DNA from: Clostridia bacterium
GTDB taxonomy: Bacteria; Bacillota; Clostridia; Oscillospirales; CAG-272
NCBI GenBank assembly: GCA_017454465.1
Contig: JAFTCY010000090.1
Span: 1-42,381 of the forward strand
DNA: 42,381 bases
Direction: 5' to 3'
A program made the translations under genes and the position numbers. Each line of letters starts with the position of its first letter. Position 1 is the first letter of the stretch. Under the pieces are notes generated by a model. The model saw nothing but the letters and a program-made list of their open reading frames with translations, made no database searches and was not told the origin of the DNA. Shown piece by piece: positions 35,762 through 42,381 of this stretch.

Positions 35762-35933
35762 GAATCACAAGAATAAATTCCATGTGTTTGCTTTCGGACA
35801 ACAAAACCTGAAACAGCAAGTGTTTTTGTGTCAAACTGACAGAATCGGCTTACATGGATTTATTCGTTTTAGTTAAAACTGAATAAAGTTGCTTTTTTTG
35901 GCGGGAAATAGGCAGGTTATAAGGCAAAATCCC
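35762..35933 (+). repeat. Long imperfect inverted repeat after the GH36-like gene
   Basis: This is the left half of a 337-base gap. GAATAAATTCCATGT at 35771-35785 pairs with ACATGGATTTATTC at 35852-35865 (14 pairs, one bulge). Inside, GACAACAAAAC at 35797-35807 faces GTTTTTGTGTC at 35822-35832 with two mismatches, so a hairpin of about 95 bases may form. It starts ten bases after the stop codon. No clean T-run follows, so it is a poor classical terminator. It could stabilise the mRNA 3' end or be a small degenerate mobile repeat. Nothing else is recognised up to 35933. Confidence 0.55.
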
Positions 35934-35962
35934 TTGAAAAATATCCGTTTTTAGTTTATAAT
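35934..35962 (+). promoter_or_regulatory. Promoter of the oligopeptide transporter operon
   Basis: TTGAAA at 35934-35939 and TATAAT at 35957-35962, spacer 17. The leader to 36098 is about 130 bases long; it holds a small hairpin (AAGGG...CCCTT, about 35984-36002) and further G/C-rich sequence but no riboswitch I recognise. Confidence 0.75.
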
Positions 35963-36098
35963 TATCCAAACTCTTTTTTCGGGGAAGGGGGCTTTTGCCC
36001 TTAAACGCACGGTTAAGATGACGACCGGCTCCTGACCCGGCTCTTTCAGATTATTATTCGCATAAGCGTGTAATATAAATTATTTGGAGGATATACAA

Positions 36099-38672
36099 AT
36101 GAGTAAGAAAATCGCAAAACTCCTTGCATTTGCCCTTGTTCTCGTGATGGTTTTCTCCTTAGTAGCTTGTAATCAGACGACTCCGCCTGACACACAGGAC
36201 ACCAAGGACACAACAACACCTCCGGACACACAGGACACCACGAAAGACACTGAAGACACAACTCCTGACACTGAACCCGTTCCTGAGGTTGATCCTCTCG
36301 AAGGAAAAGGCTCCGCTGAGTACCCGGCCTTCAATCTGGGCGAACTCACGATCGAAGCCGGCGAAGTCGGTGGCGGCGAAGTCGGATATGACGTTTACGC
36401 CGGTGTCGAAGGCAAGGACTACACAGATGAAGGATATTACACCTACAACGATGTAACATCCGGAATGTCCAACCTCAACTGGAACCCGCTCTCATGGGAA
36501 ACCAACGACGACAGCGCGATCCTCGACTACCTCTCAAGAGGTTTCTACGGATTCGAGCTGAACTCTGACAAGAGCGGTTGGTCCGTAACATGCGAAATGG
36601 CAGAAGAACTCCCGGTCGACGTTACTGCTGACTATGTCGGACAGTACGGCATTTCCGAGGGTGAGACTGCAAAAGCATGGAAGATCAAACTGAATGAGCT
36701 GGCAACCTGGAACGATGGAACACCCATCAATGCTGATACATACATCTACTCATATCAGCAGCTCCTCGATCCCGCTCAGCTCAACAGACGTGCTGACTCC
36801 CTCTATGCCGGTAACTTTGCGGTATACGGCGCAGCAAACTACTTCAACCAGGGCAGAACATCCTATGTCGCACTTCCTGCTGTTACATCTGAATACACCG
36901 GTGAAGTCGGTGATATCTACATTGACTGCTGGGGCTTCTGGGGCGCACAGGGATACGTTGATGCTGAAGGCAACGAATGCCCGCAGTATGTAAGCGCTCT
37001 TGATGAGACAGCTTATTCCAAAGACGGTGCAGGCGATGATGAATTCAGCGGCGCTGGCCTCTACAACGACTATTTCGCACCCGGTGCTCAGTATGAAAGC
37101 TACAGCACGACATACTGCTTCTACACAGTTGCTTATGAGGATAACTACAGCTGGGACAATGTCGGTTTCTTCAAGACCGGTGAATATGAGATCGTTATAG
37201 TAACGACTCTGCCCACAGAGAACCCGAACTACTATGTTCCTTACAACCTCAGCTCCACATACCTCGTAAAAGAGGACCTCTTCGAGTCCCTCAAGAATCC
37301 TGACGACCCGAAGGTCAACACATATGGCACATCCCTTGAGACCACAGCTTCCTACGGTCCCTACATGATGACATATTTCGAACTTGACAAACTCTACACA
37401 CTTGAGAGAAATGAAAACTGGTACGGTTACAAAGACGGCAAGCACCTCGGCCAGTATCAGACAGACAAGATCAATGTTCAGCTCATCGACAAACATGAAA
37501 CACAGCTTCTCGCGTTCCTGAACGGTGAGATCGACGGTGTAGGCCTCCAGTCAGCCGATATGGAAAAGTACGGCTCCAGCGACTACATCAGATTCACACC
37601 TCAGTCCTACACAACAAAGCTGACATTCAACACCGATGAAACTGCTCTTAAAGACCGCGAAGGCAAGAATGCAACAGTTCTCGGAAACCTCAACTTCCGT
37701 AAGGCGTTCTCACTCGCAATCGACAGAACAACATTTGCTCAGTCCTACACAGCTGCAGGCTCTGCAGGTTACGGTATGCTGAACTACATGTATGTTTACG
37801 ATCCGTTTACCGGCGCTTCCTACCGTAACTCTGACGGTGCCAAGGCTGCTCTCTGCAAACTCTATGGACTTACATGGGGCGAAGACGGCGACTTTGAGGA
37901 CATTGATGAGGCTTACGAAGCAATCACCGGCTACGATATGGCAGCTGCCCGTGAAGCTATGCAGCTCGCATTCGAAGAGACAACAGCTGACGGCACATAT
38001 GACGGCGGCGACGTTGTTCTTACAATCTCTGTTTACCAGAGCGATGATATCTATGTCCAGATGTTCAACTACCTGAACAACGCTCTTAAGGAAGCATGCG
38101 TAGGCACAGGCTTCGAAGGCAAGGTCTCTCTCGAGATGAAGGTCGACGCTGACTACTACGACTCAATGTACTCCGGCAGCGCTGATATCATCTTCTCCAC
38201 ATGGGGCGGCGCAGCTTACAGCCCGTTCACCATGCTCTATGAGTGCTACTGCGATGCAGGAATCAACGATGACCCGAACCAGATGGAATACGGCTTCGAT
38301 TCCAACGCTGTATATGTAGCTCTCAAAATCAACGGACATCAGTTCGTTGAGACCCTCCAGACATGGGCTAGATGGATGGATGCTCAGGATATCAAACTCA
38401 CATCCCAGGACGGCGAACTCACCCTCGACGCATTCGGCAACTATGACGCTGAGTCCCGTTGCAACCTGTTCGCAGGAATGGAATATGTATATCTTGCAAA
38501 CTATGTCAACACACCTATGTACTACAGAAACGTTGGTTCTCTCGTATCCCAGAAGGGCGACTATGCTGTTACCGAGTACGTTGACCTCGTCGGCTTCGGC
38601 GGCATCGCATTCTACACATACAACTATACCGACGCTGAGTGGGCAGAAGTTGCAGGTACCCTCGAGTATTGA
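36099..38672 (+). CDS. Oversized family 5 peptide-binding lipoprotein (OppA/DppA-like)
   Basis: This 857-residue protein is an extracellular solute-binding lipoprotein. It has a lipoprotein signal ending in FSLVAC, so the mature N terminus is a lipidated cysteine at residue 24; a Thr/Pro/Asp linker with an internal repeat follows to about residue 65. The family 5 fold is visible in WKIKLNELATWNDGTPINAD, YGPYMMTYFE and NLNFRKAFSLAIDR. Family members are usually 500-600 residues; the extra length lies partly at about 250-350, an aromatic and acidic stretch. Tyr and Asp are very common, and the gene uses CTC and ACA codons heavily, suggesting high expression. Start: ATG at 36099 with GGAGG 8 bases upstream. 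Confidence 0.88.
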   Translation: MSKKIAKLLAFALVLVMVFSLVACNQTTPPDTQDTKDTTTPPDTQDTTKDTEDTTPDTEPVPEVDPLEGKGSAEYPAFNLGELTIEAGEVGGGEVGYDVYAGVEGKDYTDEGYYTYNDVTSGMSNLNWNPLSWETNDDSAILDYLSRGFYGFELNSDKSGWSVTCEMAEELPVDVTADYVGQYGISEGETAKAWKIKLNELATWNDGTPINADTYIYSYQQLLDPAQLNRRADSLYAGNFAVYGAANYFNQGRTSYVALPAVTSEYTGEVGDIYIDCWGFWGAQGYVDAEGNECPQYVSALDETAYSKDGAGDDEFSGAGLYNDYFAPGAQYESYSTTYCFYTVAYEDNYSWDNVGFFKTGEYEIVIVTTLPTENPNYYVPYNLSSTYLVKEDLFESLKNPDDPKVNTYGTSLETTASYGPYMMTYFELDKLYTLERNENWYGYKDGKHLGQYQTDKINVQLIDKHETQLLAFLNGEIDGVGLQSADMEKYGSSDYIRFTPQSYTTKLTFNTDETALKDREGKNATVLGNLNFRKAFSLAIDRTTFAQSYTAAGSAGYGMLNYMYVYDPFTGASYRNSDGAKAALCKLYGLTWGEDGDFEDIDEAYEAITGYDMAAAREAMQLAFEETTADGTYDGGDVVLTISVYQSDDIYVQMFNYLNNALKEACVGTGFEGKVSLEMKVDADYYDSMYSGSADIIFSTWGGAAYSPFTMLYECYCDAGINDDPNQMEYGFDSNAVYVALKINGHQFVETLQTWARWMDAQDIKLTSQDGELTLDAFGNYDAESRCNLFAGMEYVYLANYVNTPMYYRNVGSLVSQKGDYAVTEYVDLVGFGGIAFYTYNYTDAEWAEVAGTLEY
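36189..36240 (+). repeat. Two 16-bp perfect direct repeats in the lipoprotein linker
   Basis: GACACACAGGACACCA occurs at 36189-36204 and 36225-36240, coding for the repeated DTQDT part of the linker. Such repeats can change copy number by slippage and vary linker length. Confidence 0.75.
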
Positions 38673-38935
38673 TTTCCGGAACCGGAAATAGTTTGATTTC
38701 AATCAAATGATAAATGCTCACGGTCACGGGAGTTTCCCCGTGACCGTGTTGCGTTATCATCACATTTAGTTTAATTAAATTATATTTGATCAAACTCGAT
38801 TGTCGTTCAAGCCACCACATCTTTATCGGCAACGGCAATACATATGGTGGCTTCAAGGACGATCGATCTGCCGCCTGCGGCACGGCGGTTGTCCCGCTCA
38901 AGGAAACAAAATCCCTACATTAAGGATACAGAATA
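38673..38935 (+). promoter_or_regulatory. Intercistronic region with two stem-loops between lipoprotein and permease
   Basis: A perfect 12-bp stem, CACGGTCACGGG at 38719-38730 with CCCGTGACCGTG at 38737-38748, is followed by TTGCGTT rather than a T-run. Further on, 38797-38817 pairs with 38845-38865 at 18 of 21 positions around a 27-base loop (arms centre on CAAGCCACCA and TGGTGGCTTC). No good promoter is seen before the permease, so it is probably fed by readthrough. Such loops often raise the stability of the upstream binding-protein message relative to the permease genes. Confidence 0.6.
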
Positions 38936-39889
38936 ATGACAAAGTACGTATTAAAAAGAATAGCGCTGATGTTGTTTACCTTCCTGATCATCACGACTAT
39001 CTGCTTCATTCTGATCAAGCTTCTTCCGCTCCCGGCCGTGAAGTCCATGGGCCGTGACGTGAGCCTTATCGAGAGAAGACGTGAGGAGATGGGGTACAAC
39101 AAGCCCATTATGGTGCAGTACGGACTGTACTGGCAGCATCTTCTTAAAGGAGATCTGGGGCTAGGGGAGCAGATGTATGTCTCCCTTGAGGTAAGTCAGG
39201 TAATGCTGACAAAACTGCCGTATACAGTAATTGTTAACTTTTATTCATTCCTGGTGTCCGTACCACTGGGGCTTCTGTTTGGCATATATGCGGCACTGAA
39301 AAAGAACACATGGAAGGACCATTTGATCTCAACGCTGGTCATAGTGTTCATTTCGGTACCGTCGTATGTCTATGCGTTTCTCGTACAGTACCTGCTGTGC
39401 TATAAGGCTGGGTGGTTCCCGCTGACAGTTGCCTCGCAGGCTGACGCAGCATTCTTCTCGTGGAAGATGTTCCACTCGATGCTGCCGGCCATCATTTCGC
39501 TGGGATTCGGAACTATCGCGGGTCTTACCAGGTTTACCAGGGCGGAGCTCAGTGAGGTCCTTACAGGAGATTACCTGCTTCTTGCCAGGACGAAGGGGCT
39601 TACCAAAAACCAGGCTATCGTGCGCCATGCTTTGAGAAATGCCATGGTGCCGATCCTTCCTATGATCCTTGGTGAATTCGTCGGTATACTCGGCGGTTCT
39701 CTGATCATAGAGCCGATATTTTCGATCCCCGGAATAGGTTCTCTGTTCGTTCAGTCAATAAACCTGAGAGACTATAACTTCTTCATGGCCGATACTGTCA
39801 TATATACGCTGATCGGACTGACAGCGGGGCTGGTCATCGACCTGAGCTACGGTTTCATAGATCCCAGGATCAAGATGGGAGCGCGGTAA
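38936..39889 (+). CDS. Oligopeptide ABC transporter permease (OppB/DppB-like)
   Basis: This 317-residue membrane protein is the first permease of the transporter. It has the DppB/OppB pattern: first helix in residues 8-28, a periplasm-side domain with GYNKPIMVQYGLYWQHLLKGDLG, five further helices, and the ATPase-contact loop LARTKGLTKNQAIVRHALRNAMVP (about 219-242). Near the C terminus IIEPIFSIPGIGSLFVQSI is typical. Length is normal, unlike the other parts of this system. AAGGA lies about 10 bases before the ATG. The next permease gene starts 1 base after the stop. Confidence 0.93.
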   Translation: MTKYVLKRIALMLFTFLIITTICFILIKLLPLPAVKSMGRDVSLIERRREEMGYNKPIMVQYGLYWQHLLKGDLGLGEQMYVSLEVSQVMLTKLPYTVIVNFYSFLVSVPLGLLFGIYAALKKNTWKDHLISTLVIVFISVPSYVYAFLVQYLLCYKAGWFPLTVASQADAAFFSWKMFHSMLPAIISLGFGTIAGLTRFTRAELSEVLTGDYLLLARTKGLTKNQAIVRHALRNAMVPILPMILGEFVGILGGSLIIEPIFSIPGIGSLFVQSINLRDYNFFMADTVIYTLIGLTAGLVIDLSYGFIDPRIKMGAR

Positions 39890-39890
39890 G

Positions 39891-41438
39891 ATGGATATTA
39901 ACAATATACCGAGAGAAAAATTCCGTCTTGCCAATGACGCGGACAAGCTGACGGATAAAAAGTTTGCTACGAAACCGATAGGATATTTCCGCGATGCGAT
40001 GAGACGGTTCGCCAAAAACAAATCCTCTGTTGTGGCAGCCATCATTATTGCCATTCTTCTGCTTTTTGCCGTGATTGTTCCTTTCCTGTCTCCGTATGAC
40101 GTTACCATGAGAGACGGGTATTACAAGATGGTCCTTCCAAAATCACAGCTGTTCTCATTCTTGGGATGGAATGGCTGCGGCCCGCAGAAAGAGACCCAGG
40201 GAGGATACGACTACTGGAACTCGGTGGGCATTGAGTACGGTGAATCTGCTGTTAAAAAAGTCAATAACTCTTTTGTAGACGGTACCGGTATAAAATACTA
40301 TGATCTGGACGTTGATTCGTATGAGAGGGTCGGTTTTGTCTTTGCTGACCTGCATAAGGATGAATACGAGGCTCTGATGGCATATCAGGATGAGAACAAT
40401 ATTCAGGTACTCTATCCGATACCTGCCACATACAAGACCCAGTTTGTGGCTTTGACCAGTTCCGCCAACATCTGGTATGAACTTGCTGATGAGTCTGCGA
40501 CTTCGTCAGGGGAGACCAGGGAGCATGAGCCTGACGGTACTCCGATCTACAAAGCAAACTACCTGACGCACACCAATCCCGAGAGAGGCGGATATACTTC
40601 CAAGATGAGGATCGCCGGGGATGACGGTACACACGGAGAAAACGGAGACGGCTGGTATGTTTACGCGGTAAAGAACCAGACCGGTTACAGAGTCCGCGTT
40701 CTGTACAAGGAATATTACAGATATAAGCACGGACATTACGCATCATTCCTGTTTGGCACGAACCAGCACGGCCAGGATATTTTCGTGAGCCTTGCATCAG
40801 GCGCGAGACTGTCATTCATACTTGCGTTCAGCGTCTCGATCATAAACTTCTTCATCGGGGTCATTTACGGTGCAGTTGCCGGATACTATGGCGGCGCTGT
40901 TGACCTCATTATGGAGCGAATCACGGATATTCTGTCTGCGATCCCGTTCATCGTCGTTGCGACGCTGTTCAACATGCACCTGTCAAAAGTCGTAGGACCG
41001 TTCGTAAGCCTCATATTCGCATTCGTCCTGACAGGATGGATAGGCATTGCGAGCCGGGTGCGTACACAGTTCTACAGATTCAAGAATCAGGAATATATAC
41101 TTGCCGCCCGTACCCTCGGTGCAAGCGACAAGAGACTTATATTCAGGCATATACTCCCGAACTCACTGGGAACAATAATCACGGGTACCGTGCTGATCAT
41201 CCCCGGAGTGATCTTCTCCGAATCCATGCTGTCATACCTGGGTATCATCAATCTCGAGACCACGGGCATGACTTCGGTGGGCACCCTGCTTTCACAGGGT
41301 CAGGCTTATCTCAGCACCTTCCCGCATATAATCGTATTCCCGTCAGTGTTCATCTCGCTTCTTGAGATCTCATTCAACCTGTTCGGTAACGGATTGCGCG
41401 ATGCGTTCAACCCATCGCTGAGAGGAGTTGATGAATAA
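39891..41438 (+). CDS. Oligopeptide ABC transporter permease with large insert (OppC/DppC-like)
   Basis: This 515-residue permease is far longer than the usual 280-320. The first helix lies at about 46-68 (SVVAAIIIAILLLFAVIVPF). Between it and the conserved periplasm-side motif LFGTNQHGQDIF (about 286-297) sits an insert of about 210 residues, soluble and outside the membrane by topology, with many Tyr, Asp and Gly. Five helices follow, with the ATPase-contact loop LAARTLGASDKRLIFRHILPN at about 404-424. The last part (PGVIFSESMLSYLGI) is normal. The stop overlaps the ATPase start (TAATG). The insert faces the binding protein and may help dock it. Confidence 0.9.
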   Translation: MDINNIPREKFRLANDADKLTDKKFATKPIGYFRDAMRRFAKNKSSVVAAIIIAILLLFAVIVPFLSPYDVTMRDGYYKMVLPKSQLFSFLGWNGCGPQKETQGGYDYWNSVGIEYGESAVKKVNNSFVDGTGIKYYDLDVDSYERVGFVFADLHKDEYEALMAYQDENNIQVLYPIPATYKTQFVALTSSANIWYELADESATSSGETREHEPDGTPIYKANYLTHTNPERGGYTSKMRIAGDDGTHGENGDGWYVYAVKNQTGYRVRVLYKEYYRYKHGHYASFLFGTNQHGQDIFVSLASGARLSFILAFSVSIINFFIGVIYGAVAGYYGGAVDLIMERITDILSAIPFIVVATLFNMHLSKVVGPFVSLIFAFVLTGWIGIASRVRTQFYRFKNQEYILAARTLGASDKRLIFRHILPNSLGTIITGTVLIIPGVIFSESMLSYLGIINLETTGMTSVGTLLSQGQAYLSTFPHIIVFPSVFISLLEISFNLFGNGLRDAFNPSLRGVDE

Positions 41439-42381
41439 TGGCTGAGAAGAAACTGGAAGTTAAAGATCTGAGAATATCATTCAAGACATCCAATGGTAAG
41501 GTTCAGGCCGTCCGGGACATCAGTTTTGACCTTTACAAGGGCGAGACACTGGCGATCGTTGGAGAATCCGGGTCGGGTAAGTCCGTAACGTCCAGGGCCA
41601 TCATGGGGATTCTTGCCGGTAATGCCATCAAAGAAGGAGGCAAGATCCTTTACGGTGACAAGGACCTGATGAAAACAGATGAGGACGAGTTCCATAAGAT
41701 CAGAGGCGACAAGATCGCCATGGTCTTCCAGGATCCGCTTTCTTCCCTGAACCCCATAATGAGAGTAGGTCAGCAGCTTACAGAGGCAATGCTGCTGAAA
41801 AACAAGACTGCCCGCAAGGAATCAAAAGCCGCGCTCAACAAAATGTTCAAGTCCCTTGATACCAACATGCGCGAATGCGGCATCACGGACGGGCAGCATG
41901 ATATCGATAAGTTCAAAAAATTCAGTGTACGGCATTCCAATCTTGAATCGGAGTATACCGCTTCCTATGACTATGCGGTGGAGGCTCAGGCTAACGCGGA
42001 AGATCTGATCCTCCGTATCGAGAACAAGGCTCTGAATGGTATCGGACAGGCTTTGTCGACATTTGCTCATGCGGCGAAAGGATCTGTGAGCAGATTTGTC
42101 GTCAATAAAAGGGCATCCGAGTTTACCGAAAGCCTGGAAAACCTCAAGTCACTGGAGAAAGAGGCAAAAAAATCAAAGGACTACAGCGCACTTGTTCCGG
42201 AACTCCAGAAATGCAAAGAGATCCTGGATGAGGCAGTGGCTCTTGAAAAACCCAATACATTTACCCTTGGTTATTATCTGACATTCGAAAACGATGAGAT
42301 CCCGGATCTTCCTGTGGGCGAACTCAATGAACTGACTCATAAGAAAACTGAGACCGAGTTCATGGATGCTTTCATTGAGAA
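41438..42381 (+). CDS. Oligopeptide ABC transporter ATPase (OppD-like) with large insert, 3' end outside window
   Basis: The visible 314 residues start as an OppD/DppD ATPase: Walker A GESGSGKS (K48) and Q-loop MVFQDPLSSLNPIMRVG (Q98). In usual OppD the LSGGM signature follows about 60 residues later. Here the sequence leaves the family at about residue 125 and continues to the window edge as a charged, mostly helical stretch (ADLIL-like heptads, ENLKSLEKEAKKSKD) without signature or Walker B, so an insert of more than 180 residues lies inside the ATPase. The frame is open and uninterrupted to base 42381. The start overlaps the permease stop by one base. Confidence 0.85.
   Translation, partial: MAEKKLEVKDLRISFKTSNGKVQAVRDISFDLYKGETLAIVGESGSGKSVTSRAIMGILAGNAIKEGGKILYGDKDLMKTDEDEFHKIRGDKIAMVFQDPLSSLNPIMRVGQQLTEAMLLKNKTARKESKAALNKMFKSLDTNMRECGITDGQHDIDKFKKFSVRHSNLESEYTASYDYAVEAQANAEDLILRIENKALNGIGQALSTFAHAAKGSVSRFVVNKRASEFTESLENLKSLEKEAKKSKDYSALVPELQKCKEILDEAVALEKPNTFTLGYYLTFENDEIPDLPVGELNELTHKKTETEFMDAFIE

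Noticed and set aside
36750..37496. Open frame of 248 codons on the minus strand
   Set aside because: It is antisense to the binding lipoprotein gene; Val/Cys-rich composition reflects the reverse of Tyr/Asp/Thr codons.
1..42381. CRISPR array, phage genes or a known defence island
   Set aside because: No regularly spaced repeats, cas, integrase, capsid, restriction or toxin-antitoxin signatures were seen. The DUF2975/HTH pair is a known regulator pair, not a toxin-antitoxin.

Overview
The window looks like a chromosomal segment of a strictly anaerobic Firmicute of the class Clostridia, with roughly half G+C by eye. The order yybS, gdpP, rplI, dnaB is the conserved Firmicutes block. DUF1292 and DUF1836 proteins, an AddAB nuclease (instead of RecBCD), a type Ic aspartate aminotransferase, rubredoxin, radical SAM enzymes and a giant CoA-dehydratase-activase-like protein all fit. 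Promoters are easy to read, mostly sigma-A boxes with 16-17 bp spacing, and Shine-Dalgarno sites are strong. No phage, CRISPR array or recognisable defence island is visible; the only mobile trace is what looks like the right end of an IS200/IS605-type element at the left edge.

Layout. 1-139: presumed transposon right end. 226-1042: a DUF2975 membrane protein and its small HTH regulator, ending in a terminator. 1057-5181 (minus strand): CPA2 cation/proton antiporter, type Ic aminotransferase, rubredoxin and a TIGR01212-type radical SAM protein. 5230-7390 (plus): DUF1292 protein, a long structured non-coding RNA candidate, an RNase Z-type hydrolase and a GNAT acetyltransferase. 7468-10336: TrkA and TrkH potassium uptake. 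10381-12163: a membrane-anchored protein with a degenerate M23 domain. 12198-19161: addB-addA. 19171-26083: yybS, gdpP, rplI, dnaB, dxs. 26132-26297: tRNA-Arg(ACG). 26307-30729: a 1417-residue BadF/BcrA-type ATPase with DUF2229 and dehydratase-like regions. 30760-33729 (minus): a DUF1836 regulator, an NfeD-like membrane protein with a very acidic linker, and a flotillin. 33801-35761: a GH36/raffinose-synthase-like glycosidase. 35934 to the right edge: an oligopeptide-type (family 5) ABC transporter operon, cut by the window end in its first ATPase gene.

How they work together. TrkA/TrkH and the antiporter concern K+ and Na+/H+ balance; GdpP degrades c-di-AMP, a known controller of K+ uptake in Firmicutes. 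The DUF1836, NfeD-like and flotillin genes form a translationally coupled operon for a membrane microdomain, with its presumed regulator first. The right-hand transporter is the most unusual part: its lipoprotein is about 300 residues longer than usual, one permease carries a periplasm-side insert of about 210 residues, and the ATPase carries an insert of more than 180 residues before its signature motif. The other items most worth checking are the structured RNA at 5743-5969, whose outer helix and terminator resemble a 6S RNA, and several leader or intergenic hairpins.
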